A stretch of 64,000 nt of DNA, taken from the NCBI GenBank assembly GCA_959023295.1, contig CAUFBM010000005.1:62001-126000 (forward strand). Reading direction: 5' to 3'. This DNA comes from an uncultured Collinsella sp. (GTDB lineage: Bacteria > Actinomycetota > Coriobacteriia > Coriobacteriales > Coriobacteriaceae). The notes under the pieces are model-generated. The model ran no database searches and was not told the origin of the DNA. It saw only the letters and a program-made list of their open reading frames with translations. Shown piece by piece: positions 41,689 through 48,796 of the stretch (the first letter of the stretch is position 1; every line of letters begins with the position of its first letter). The translations under genes and the position numbers were made by a program.

Positions 41689-42972
41689 ATGCTTGATATC
41701 AAGTTTGTTCGCGAGAACCCCGATGCCATCGATACCGCCATGGCAAATCGCCAGACGTCTTGGGATCGCGAGAAGTTCTTTGAACTCGACGACGAGCGCC
41801 GTGCCGTCATCACCGAGGTCGAGGAGCTCCAGGCCACGCGTAACGCCGAGTCCAAGAAGATTGGCGCCCTGATGAAGGAGGGCAAGAAGGACGAGGCCGA
41901 GGCCGCTAAGGAGGCCGTGCGCGCCGTCAACGAGAAGATCGACGGTCTGGCCGAGCGCCGTACCGCTCTTGAGCAGGAGCAGTACGACTTCATGTCTCAC
42001 CTGCCCAACATTCCGTGCGAGGCTACCCCGTACGGTAAGGACGAGGACGAGAACATCGAGCGTCGCCGCTGGGGCACTCCGCGCGAGTTCGACTTCGACT
42101 TTAAGCCGCACTGGGATCTGGGCACCGACCTCGACATCCTCGACTTCGAGCGTGGCAACAAGCTCTCCGGCAGCCGCTTCACCGTTCTCGGTGGCGCCGG
42201 CGCCCGTCTTGAGCGCGCCCTCATCAACTTCTTCCTGGACACGCACACCAGCCGTGGCTTTAAGGAGTGGTGGCCGCCCATCGTCGTCAAGCGTCAGACC
42301 ATGTTTGGCACGGGTCAGCTGCCCAAGTTCGAGGACGACGCCTATCACGTCTCGGGCGACAACTTTCTGATCCCTACCGCCGAGGTCGTGCTTACCAACC
42401 TGCACGCCGGCGAGGTTCTCGATGCTGATACCCTGCCGCGCCGCTACACCGCCTTCACCCCCTGCTTCCGCGAGGAGGCCGGCTCCGCTGGTCGCGACAC
42501 CCGCGGCATCATCCGCCAGCACGAGTTCGACAAGGTCGAGATGGTCAAGTTTGCCAAGCCGGAGGAGTCCGACGAGGAGCTCGAGAGCATGACCGCCGAG
42601 GCCGAGTACCTGCTGCAGCAGCTGGGCCTGCCGTATCGCGTGATTAGCCTGTGCACCGGCGACCTGGGCTTCTCTGCCCGTCAGACCTACGACATCGAGG
42701 TCTGGCTGCCGAGCTATAACGCCTACAAGGAGATCAGCTCCTGCTCTAACTGCGGCGATTTCCAGGCCCGTCGCGCCAACATCAAATATCGCGACCCCGA
42801 GAACTTCAAGGGCTCGCGCTACCTGCACACCCTCAACGGTTCCGGCCTGCCGGCTGGCCGCACCATGGCCGCCATTCTGGAGAACTACCAGAACGCCGAC
42901 GGCACCATCACGGTCCCCGAGGTTCTTCGTCCTTACATGGGCGGCCTCGAGAAGATCGAGCCGGTCGCGTAG
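41689..42972 (+). CDS. serS: Seryl-tRNA synthetase
   Basis: A 427-residue class II synthetase. The N-terminal coiled-coil arm (about 25-105) contacts the long variable arm of tRNA-Ser; LIPTAEVVLTNLHAGEVLD (about 225), motif 2 in AFTPCFREEAGSAGRDTRGI (about 255) and the motif 3 region LNGSGLPAGRTMAAILENYQ (about 380-400) are clear. GGAGG precedes the ATG at 41689; the 27 extra upstream codon bases include that site. No T-box is seen. Confidence 0.96.
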   Translation: MLDIKFVRENPDAIDTAMANRQTSWDREKFFELDDERRAVITEVEELQATRNAESKKIGALMKEGKKDEAEAAKEAVRAVNEKIDGLAERRTALEQEQYDFMSHLPNIPCEATPYGKDEDENIERRRWGTPREFDFDFKPHWDLGTDLDILDFERGNKLSGSRFTVLGGAGARLERALINFFLDTHTSRGFKEWWPPIVVKRQTMFGTGQLPKFEDDAYHVSGDNFLIPTAEVVLTNLHAGEVLDADTLPRRYTAFTPCFREEAGSAGRDTRGIIRQHEFDKVEMVKFAKPEESDEELESMTAEAEYLLQQLGLPYRVISLCTGDLGFSARQTYDIEVWLPSYNAYKEISSCSNCGDFQARRANIKYRDPENFKGSRYLHTLNGSGLPAGRTMAAILENYQNADGTITVPEVLRPYMGGLEKIEPVA

Positions 42973-42994
42973 GTTGCCTGCATAAGCGATTTGC

Positions 42995-43024
42995 AAGGGC
43001 GCTCCTTTCTGGGGCGCCCTTTTT
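42995..43024 (+). terminator. Terminator of serS
   Basis: Perfect 8-bp hairpin AAGGGCGC/GCGCCCTT (42995-43002 with 43014-43021) running into TTTTT. Confidence 0.88.
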
Positions 43025-43145
43025 GTGTGCGGAGCTATACCATATCGTGCGGACAGCTCAATAGAAAACACACGAACAAACGTTCTGTATACAGCCATCT
43101 ACCTGCTATGCTTATGTTAAATAGAAGCGAGAGGAAGGGGATGCG

Positions 43146-43547
43146 ATGGAGCTGTTTGATGAGCGGGTAGTTTTGTTTGAGAGCGATGAAGGTGGGGAGC
43201 ACTTACTAGTTACGTGTGAGCCATCGGGTATGGGTGGTTTGGTGGTGCGGCAGACGAGCGAGGGCCCGTTGACCCAATGGTGTTTTGAGGAGTCGTCGCA
43301 TGTAGTCGAGACTTTTGTGACGCACGAGGGGCTTGTGGCGCTTGAGCGGTTCTATGGAGTTGGGACTTCTAACCAGGTCGCGCGCATGCTGAGTATCTCG
43401 TTTGCCGATTATGACTGTGCCCAGCGGGTGCGCTCGCTTTTGAAGGAGCTCGGTGCTGGGTTCGATGTGGTTGAAAACCGATTGATCGCATGGGGGACGC
43501 TGACGCATACGGAGCTGCGTAAGGAACATATTCTCAAAAAAGTTTGA
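43146..43547 (+). CDS. Hypothetical protein upstream of the tRNA-Arg cluster
   Basis: A 133-residue acidic protein preceded by GAGGAAGGGG. Residues 1-60 look beta-rich and 60-130 helical; there is no membrane segment and only two Cys. I recognise no family. Its last codons (ILKKV) overlap the AT-rich element of the first tRNA-Arg promoter. Confidence 0.6.
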   Translation: MELFDERVVLFESDEGGEHLLVTCEPSGMGGLVVRQTSEGPLTQWCFEESSHVVETFVTHEGLVALERFYGVGTSNQVARMLSISFADYDCAQRVRSLLKELGAGFDVVENRLIAWGTLTHTELRKEHILKKV

Positions 43548-43555
43548 GATTGTGC

Positions 43556-43584
43556 TTGACTCCAACTAACTAAAGTGGTTTTAT
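43556..43584 (+). promoter_or_regulatory. Promoter of tRNA-Arg copy 1
   Basis: -35 TTGACT (43556-43561), a 17-bp spacer and a weak -10 TTTTAT (43579-43584), with an A/T-rich CAAAAAAGTTTGAGA upstream within the preceding gene's 3' end. Confidence 0.6.
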
Positions 43585-43596
43585 ATATCTTGCGCT

Positions 43597-43673
43597 GCGG
43601 CGTTACCTCAGCTGGATAGAGGGTCTGACTACGAATCAGAACGTCATAGGTTCGAATCCTATACGCCGCACCA
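43597..43673 (+). tRNA. tRNA-Arg (anticodon ACG), copy 1
   Basis: A 77-nt cloverleaf with acceptor GCGGCGT/ACGCCGC, A73 and encoded CCA. Anticodon stem TCTGA/TCAGA holds loop CTACGAA, anticodon ACG (read as ICG after deamination). Confidence 0.95.
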
Positions 43674-43945
43674 ATCGAACTTGAAGCCTCCGGCAACGGG
43701 GGCTTTTCTTTTATGGCAACACCGCATGGATTCGAACCTCGGTCGAGGCGCGAGCGTGAAGCGGATGCGGAGCGTCCGTAGCGAGCGGGCGAGCGCGCCG
43801 GCAGGCGGGCGAAGCCGGCGCGGATCCGCGCAGCGGATGCGCGGAATCCTATACGCCGCACCAATCGAACTTGAAGCCTCCGGCAACGGGGACTTTTCTT
43901 TTTTGGAAACCATGCATGGATTCGAACCTCGGTCGGGGTGTGAAC
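43654..43945 (+). repeat. tRNA-Arg copy 1 trailer composite repeat
   Basis: A roughly 95-bp direct repeat (43654-43748 and 43844-43938, about 87 identical, period 190) contains the tRNA 3' end, the terminator hairpin (GCCTCCGGCAACGGGGGC then TTTT) and an inverted T-arm GGATTCGAACC. Between the copies lie hairpin CGGATGC-GGA-GCGTCCG (43762-43778), a GCGCCGGC/GCCGGCGC hairpin and ATCCGC-GCA-GCGGAT (43824-43838). The inverted GGATTC (43728) and the second GAATCC (43844) can pair and close the insert. Confidence 0.82.
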
Positions 43946-43985
43946 AGCCTAATCACCACTCCGTAAAATTTTTTCAAATTGTCGC

Positions 43986-44014
43986 TTGACCCATCGGGGG
44001 CTCGCGTGCATAAT
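43986..44014 (+). promoter_or_regulatory. Promoter of tRNA-Arg copy 2
   Basis: -35 TTGACC (43986-43991), 17-bp spacer, -10 CATAAT (44009-44014). ATTTTTTCAAATTGTCGC lies directly upstream as an UP-like element. Confidence 0.8.
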
Positions 44015-44026
44015 AATCCGTGCGTT

Positions 44027-44103
44027 GCGGCGTTACCTCAGCTGGATAGAGGGTCTGACTACGAATCAGAACGTCATAGGTTCGAATCCTATACGCCGCA
44101 CCA
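44027..44103 (+). tRNA. tRNA-Arg (anticodon ACG), copy 2
   Basis: Identical over all 77 bases to copies 1 and 3, including the encoded CCA. Confidence 0.95.
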
Positions 44104-44270
44104 ATTGACTTTAAAGCTCCCGGCAACGGGGGCTTTTCTTATATGGGAGCATTGCGGAGATTCGAACCTCGGTCGAAGCCGGAGTGGATGCGCGGAATCC
44201 TATACGTCGCACCAATAGACTTTAAAGCTCCCAACAACGACTGCTCTTCTATATCGCGAGGCGTCGAAGA
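44084..44270 (+). repeat. Shortened trailer repeat after tRNA-Arg copy 2
   Basis: The tRNA 3' end and terminator recur (44084 and 44195, period 111). The insert has lost the hairpins and keeps only an inverted T-arm (GATTCGAACC) and a remnant GAAGCC...GGATGCGCGG. The second copy has drifted (ACGTCGCACCA and a broken terminator stem). Its spacer matches its own tRNA trailer rather than that of copy 1. Confidence 0.7.
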
Positions 44271-44330
44271 TCGCACCAAGCCCTCCAAATGAGTAAAAAC
44301 TAAATTCAATAACTTTTTTTGAAAAAATGC

Positions 44331-44359
44331 TTGACCATTATTCAGTCTATGTGCATAAT
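44331..44359 (+). promoter_or_regulatory. Promoter of tRNA-Arg copy 3
   Basis: -35 TTGACC (44331-44336), 17-bp spacer, -10 CATAAT (44354-44359). An AACTTTTTTTGAAAAAATGC tract precedes it. Confidence 0.8.
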
Positions 44360-44371
44360 AATCAACAAGTC

Positions 44372-44448
44372 GCGGCGTTACCTCAGCTGGATAGAGGGTC
44401 TGACTACGAATCAGAACGTCATAGGTTCGAATCCTATACGCCGCACCA
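44372..44448 (+). tRNA. tRNA-Arg (anticodon ACG), copy 3
   Basis: A third identical 77-nt copy with encoded CCA. It is followed by the terminator and an inverted T-arm GGATTCGAACC, after which the trailer repeat is cut off (last shared bases GAGCGTGAAGCGGA near 44540). Confidence 0.95.
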
Positions 44449-44633
44449 TTTGAGCTTGAAGCCTCCGGCGACGGGGGCTTTTCTTTTATGGAAACACCGC
44501 ATGGATTCGAACCTCGGTCGAGGCGCGAGCGTGAAGCGGACTATTTCTTATCGACTCGTGTAAGATTCCGAGTAGGTGTCGCGGCCCATCCGCGACCACT
44601 CCTTCTTTCAACGACTGATCAGGGTGATATTTC

Positions 44634-47075
44634 GTGGCAGAGCGTCCGACATACAAGCTCAGGTTTCTCGACCCCAAAAAGCGTTTTCCATCGATGCCAG
44701 AGCAGCCTGCGGGGCGCTCATATGGTGTTGTCTGGAAAGTCTTTGGCGAGGACCCCAAAGAGTCGTGCTATGTCGTCGAATTCGTCGGCAAAACTCACAT
44801 ATCGCTCTTGGGCTACGTGAGCGTGTCGGGCAAGGTTTATAAGGTTGACCGCCCTGTTCGGGAAGTACCGTTGCCCGAGGACCCTGACATGGAGCTGGTC
44901 CTTCACGAGTCCGATTCCAGTATTGGCGAGATTATGGTGAGGGAAGCTAACGGTGCAATGCGCGCGTGTGCGCGAACTGCCGGCTCTCCCGAAGGCCCCA
45001 TGCGCGAGCAGTCCGACCACGAGACATGGAATTCGACCCGCGCCCTTCCTTACGGCGAGTTCATGGCCTCGATGTTCTTGCGCTACGTGATATTTGCCAA
45101 CTACGAAAGCGCTCTTGCGAACACGACGGGCGTCGACGGTCTCGATGTAGACATGCAAAACGTTGTCGACAAGATCAAACTCGTAAAGTTGCCCGAGCCG
45201 GTCGAGGTGTTTTTGGGCTTTGACACGGCACCGCTCCCCGATGCTATCGAGACGCTGCTTTACCGTGTTGACCATGCCGAGAATCCGAGCGGTATCGAGC
45301 GCTATGCCGCCGCTCTTATGAGCGAGATCGACTTGCCCCGCCTGCGCACCATTGCTGCCAAGTCCGAAATGAGCCTAGCGCGCATCGACCGCTCAAAGCT
45401 GTTCTATCTCAATTTTGATCGTAGCCTGCTGGACCAGGACGAGATTGACATGCTGCTTGCCATCGAGTGCCGTCTCAACCGCCTCTCCGGCATCCTTGAG
45501 CGCATCGGGGCTGGATTGGTCCCCGCGGCATCCTCGCCGAGCCTTGAGGGCTGCGCGCTCTTTGATGCGTGGCATATCGCCAAGACAACCAACGATGTTC
45601 CCCGACTGCTCGATACGACCTCGAGCGACAACCCGTGGGGCAAACCCGGAACGGTAGCTTGCCAGCCGGGCGGTGAGTGGGATGTGCGTACCCGCTTCGC
45701 GCGTATCGTCGAGGCGCTTAACGTGGTCACACGGCTCGACTATACCTATCGGGCAAACGTTGCCGAGGGGATTATGCTCGTTCGGTTTGGGCACTCTGTC
45801 GTGGGTGCCATGCCACAGCGTGAATACGACGCTCAGGAGGATGTCTGGCGCGAGTTGGACGAGAACGCGCGTGTGATTTGGGCCGCGGAGCACGACGCGC
45901 GCGTGGCGCTTACGCTGGCAGCGGCTTGCTTTGCCGCAGGTGCCTGCATTGCGCGCTGCTATGTTCAGATTGCGGCTCCCGACGGCGAGCAGGGCGAGCG
46001 CGTCATTGCAACATATTCCTTTGGGCGTGCGGCCTATCTGGCCAATTGCGTGCCTGTCGCCAAGGATCTTGAGAGCATGGATATGGACGATATGCCGTGC
46101 AAGCGCATGCTTGAGGCATATGAGTCGGATGCGCCGGATGCGATTGAGCCTGCGGAGGTTCACGTTCGCCCGCGTGACGACCACCGTTCGCTGCCGCCGG
46201 CGTTGCGCGACCTGCTGCTTGCCGATACGGCTGATGAGCTCGAGGTCATGGAGATGGACGATGACCCGTATGTGGCGCGCGTCGTTGAGTTGCGCGAGCA
46301 GGCAAAAGTTGACCGTGCAAGCGCGTTTGAGGGCTTCTCCCGTCTTGTTGAGGAGCTGGAGGCCAAGTGTGCCGTTGCCGAGCTTTTGGCAACGGGTCCG
46401 GTCCAGACGCAGTTTTGCGACAACCAGCTGGTACGCATGGTGCTGCCGGTAATGGAGGAAGACCGCTCCGTTCGTATTTTGCGTGCTCCCGATGCGCTGT
46501 ACTTTGCCCAGCACGAGATCTGCAGTTATTACGCCGAGCAGGAGGATTTTGAACGGGCATTGCCCGAGGTGCGTCGTCTTTACGATCTGGCTCGCTCGTC
46601 CATGCAGTCGCACTTTGCGCTCATCAACGTGCTGGCGCGCCTGGAGCGCTTTGACGAGATTATCGAGGTGGCGCGCCACGGCCTGCGCATTGCCAGTGAC
46701 CGTTCCGCAATCGGTTATCTGTTCTATCGTCTGGCGTTTGCCTATTGGAACTGCGACCAGCTCGAGCTCGCGTTGGCGTGCTACCGCCTCGTGCCGCGCG
46801 GCGAGGAGTCGGGTGGTAGCGCGCTGGAAGAAATGCAGGGCCTTATGAACGAGATGGGCGTCAATGAGCCGCCGACGTTCGAGGATGCGGTTGAGACCAT
46901 CCGTAAGGCCGGGCTCGAGCTGCCTCCCGTGTCCGCCGTGACCAACCAGCTGGCGGATGCCGCCGTGCAGCTGGTCGATAACGGCTTCTTTTTCCTGGCG
47001 CGCGTCTGCATCTTCCAAATGTGGCGCACCATGGGCAACGATGAGCTCGGCTCCCTCAGCCGCTCGCTGGGGTAG
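44634..47075 (+). CDS. Large hypothetical protein with TPR-like C-terminus
   Basis: An 813-residue soluble protein starting at a GTG (44634) with AGGGTGAT before it. The N-terminal part (about 1-130) looks beta-rich; the middle is mixed, with a hydrophobic AAACFAAGACIARCYVQIA stretch around residue 430. The C-terminal 250 residues contain helix pairs with TPR-like spacing (for example EICSYYAEQEDFERALPEV, HFALINVLARLERFDEIIEV and LFYRLAFAYWNCDQLELALA). It may be a scaffold or regulator. I recognise no named family; it stands alone between tRNA-Arg and the AAA ATPase. Confidence 0.7.
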   Translation: MAERPTYKLRFLDPKKRFPSMPEQPAGRSYGVVWKVFGEDPKESCYVVEFVGKTHISLLGYVSVSGKVYKVDRPVREVPLPEDPDMELVLHESDSSIGEIMVREANGAMRACARTAGSPEGPMREQSDHETWNSTRALPYGEFMASMFLRYVIFANYESALANTTGVDGLDVDMQNVVDKIKLVKLPEPVEVFLGFDTAPLPDAIETLLYRVDHAENPSGIERYAAALMSEIDLPRLRTIAAKSEMSLARIDRSKLFYLNFDRSLLDQDEIDMLLAIECRLNRLSGILERIGAGLVPAASSPSLEGCALFDAWHIAKTTNDVPRLLDTTSSDNPWGKPGTVACQPGGEWDVRTRFARIVEALNVVTRLDYTYRANVAEGIMLVRFGHSVVGAMPQREYDAQEDVWRELDENARVIWAAEHDARVALTLAAACFAAGACIARCYVQIAAPDGEQGERVIATYSFGRAAYLANCVPVAKDLESMDMDDMPCKRMLEAYESDAPDAIEPAEVHVRPRDDHRSLPPALRDLLLADTADELEVMEMDDDPYVARVVELREQAKVDRASAFEGFSRLVEELEAKCAVAELLATGPVQTQFCDNQLVRMVLPVMEEDRSVRILRAPDALYFAQHEICSYYAEQEDFERALPEVRRLYDLARSSMQSHFALINVLARLERFDEIIEVARHGLRIASDRSAIGYLFYRLAFAYWNCDQLELALACYRLVPRGEESGGSALEEMQGLMNEMGVNEPPTFEDAVETIRKAGLELPPVSAVTNQLADAAVQLVDNGFFFLARVCIFQMWRTMGNDELGSLSRSLG

Positions 47076-47164
47076 GGGCGATATAGAGGGGCCGCACTGC
47101 GCTATTTGTATCGGCGCGGGCGGGAGGACCCGGCAGGATCGGTAAGGCATAAAGCCGCCGAGCC

Positions 47165-47221
47165 TGCTAAAACTGTTAAACTCTGCTAAAGTTGCTAAAC
47201 TTTGTTAAAGTTGTTAAAACT
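47165..47221 (+). repeat. Tandem TGYTAAA repeats before the AAA ATPase
   Basis: Six TG[CT]TAAA units start at 47165, 47174, 47184, 47193, 47203 and 47212, alternating 9 and 10 bases apart, so they form three 19-bp tandem repeats. They end 17 bases before the ATG, over the expected promoter or leader. A cooperative operator is the simplest reading. Confidence 0.7.
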
Positions 47222-47237
47222 AGCAGAGGAGGGCAGA

Positions 47238-48320
47238 ATGACGAAAGCTGTTAACCCCTTTAAGCCAACGGCGGGCATGAATCCGCCTGAGCTTATCGGA
47301 CGGGACACTGTTTTGGATGACTTTGCCGAGGCTCTTGAGAATGGTCCTGGTGCCCCCGATCGACTCATGCGCATCTCGGGCGTCCGAGGCACAGGTAAAA
47401 CGGTGCTCCTTAATGCATTGGGTGACCTTGCACGCAAAAAAGGATTCGAGGTCGTTGACGTTGCCTCCAATGCTGGTTTTTGCAATAGAATCCTCGAGGC
47501 TCTGCAGCGAAACGTTCGTCTTGAATCAATCTCGATTTCCCCATCGATTTTAGGGGTCAGCCTTGGCTCCATGGAGATGTCGAAGTCGGCCTCTCATCTG
47601 GGCGAGGCGATGTACGATGCTGCGAAGCGCGGTGGTCTGCTCATTACGCTCGACGAGATCCAGGATGCCTCAACTGAGGAAATGCGCGAGCTAGGCAATG
47701 AGATGCAGCTCTTGATTCGCCAAGGAGCGAATGTCGCTTTCGCTTTCGCCGGGCTGCCGACATCGGTAGATGGCGTGGTGGTGGATGATACGTTGACGTT
47801 CCTTCAGCGAGCCAAACATGTTGAACTTACTCGGCTTTCCGATTTTGAAGTTGGCGGATCGTTTGAGGATACGATGAGACGAGCGGGCAAGGAGCTCGAC
47901 AAAGGTGCCGCTGAGCTATTAACAAAAGCTTCGGCAGGCTATCCCTTTATGGTCCAGCTGGTCGGATATTACGCTTGGCAGGTTGCTGCGCGCAGTGGGG
48001 CGGAGAGCGTGAGCGAAGAGGCGGCTCGTAAGGGTATCCAGGCGGCTCTTGATAGCTTTAATGCTATGGTGATTGCCCCAGCGCTGCGCAGGGTGTCGGA
48101 ACGGCAGTTTCAGTATCTCGCGGCGATGGCTCAATGCGAGGGCGTCGATATCGCCAACGGCGATATCGCCAAGAAGATGGGTTTGTCGGCGAACAAAGTT
48201 GGGTCATATCGCAAGCGTCTGATCGATGCGGGGTTGATTGAGCCCGCGGGCTATGGCTGTGTTTCGTTTGCAATTCCGTACATGCGCGATTATCTGTTGG
48301 AGACCGTTCGAGAGGACTAA
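47238..48320 (+). CDS. AAA-family ATPase with C-terminal winged helix
   Basis: A 360-residue STAND/archaeal-type ATPase. Walker A is GVRGTGKTVLL (about residue 46), Walker B GGLLITLDEIQD (about 135), and a sensor-like FAFAGLPTSVDG follows. The C-terminal 70 residues (GDIAKKMGLSANKVGSYRKR, then LIDAGLIEPAGYG) form a winged helix-turn-helix. Such proteins act as ATP-dependent regulators or toxin-like defence factors; the exact role is unknown. GAGGAGGG precedes the ATG at 47238, and a tandem repeat lies just upstream. Confidence 0.75.
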   Translation: MTKAVNPFKPTAGMNPPELIGRDTVLDDFAEALENGPGAPDRLMRISGVRGTGKTVLLNALGDLARKKGFEVVDVASNAGFCNRILEALQRNVRLESISISPSILGVSLGSMEMSKSASHLGEAMYDAAKRGGLLITLDEIQDASTEEMRELGNEMQLLIRQGANVAFAFAGLPTSVDGVVVDDTLTFLQRAKHVELTRLSDFEVGGSFEDTMRRAGKELDKGAAELLTKASAGYPFMVQLVGYYAWQVAARSGAESVSEEAARKGIQAALDSFNAMVIAPALRRVSERQFQYLAAMAQCEGVDIANGDIAKKMGLSANKVGSYRKRLIDAGLIEPAGYGCVSFAIPYMRDYLLETVRED

Positions 48321-48369
48321 TAAAGAATGGGCTGTCCGCGCTGTCGCTGGGGCCGTCCTTGTATCTTTG

Positions 48370-48424
48370 TCTCAATCTGTAACATCTGGAGGGGATTACG
48401 GCCTGCAGATGTTACAGATTGAGA
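48370..48424. repeat. 19-bp perfect inverted repeat after the AAA ATPase
   Basis: Arms 48370-48388 and 48406-48424 (TCTCAATCTGTAACATCTG and its complement) flank a 17-base spacer. No T-run follows, so it is not a typical terminator and may be a small mobile palindrome. Confidence 0.65.
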
Positions 48425-48486
48425 TGATTGACTGAGACGTTTACTGGTAAAAGAGAGGTAAAAGAGGAAACGCCTCAAAATTCCCC

Positions 48487-48515
48487 TTGCCCAACTTCGG
48501 CTGTTTGGTTACTAT
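48487..48515 (+). promoter_or_regulatory. Promoter of tRNA-Ser
   Basis: -35 TTGCCC (48487-48492), a 17-bp spacer and -10 TACTAT (48510-48515), 15 bases before the tRNA. Confidence 0.75.
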
Positions 48516-48529
48516 AGAACGGCTGTTAC

Positions 48530-48620
48530 GGAGAGCTGACCGAGAGGCCGAAGGTGCTCGCCTGCTAAGCGAGTATGCCCCAAAAGGGCATCTGGGGTTC
48601 GAATCCCCAGCTCTCCGCCA
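48530..48620 (+). tRNA. tRNA-Ser (anticodon GCT)
   Basis: A 91-nt class II tRNA with acceptor GGAGAGC/GCTCTCC, G73 and encoded CCA. Anticodon stem CTCGC/GCGAG holds loop CTGCTAA, anticodon GCT. The long variable arm is TGCCCCAAAAGGGCA. A GGGTCCC/GGGGCCC terminator with a T-run follows at 48635-48660. Confidence 0.95.
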
Positions 48621-48679
48621 GTATGACTTTGAAGAAGGGTCCCATTTGGGGCCCTTTTTTATTATCAAGAATGGCGGCT

Positions 48680-48720
48680 GGGGATTAGAGTCCGAAAGGG
48701 CGTGAACATTAGGCAAACAC
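48680..48720 (+). repeat. Degenerate inverted T-arm after tRNA-Ser
   Basis: After the tRNA-Ser terminator the sequence GGGGATTAGAGTCC (48680-48693) followed by GAAAGGGCGTGAAC resembles the inverted T-arm expected from this tRNA (GGGGATTCGAACCCC) and the GCGTGAA segment of the tRNA-Arg trailers. No second 3'-end copy is present, so this is a decayed form. Confidence 0.45.
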
Positions 48721-48796
48721 GGGGCGCTTGAAAACGGGGAGACCCAGGCGTGCTCGTGCACCCCGGTGTGGGGTTCCGAGGGGATGGAGTAGAAAT

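Noticed and set aside
43681..44218. Short ORFs over the tRNA-Arg trailers
   Set aside because: They follow the repeated tRNA 3' end and hairpins; repeat structure, not coding, explains them.
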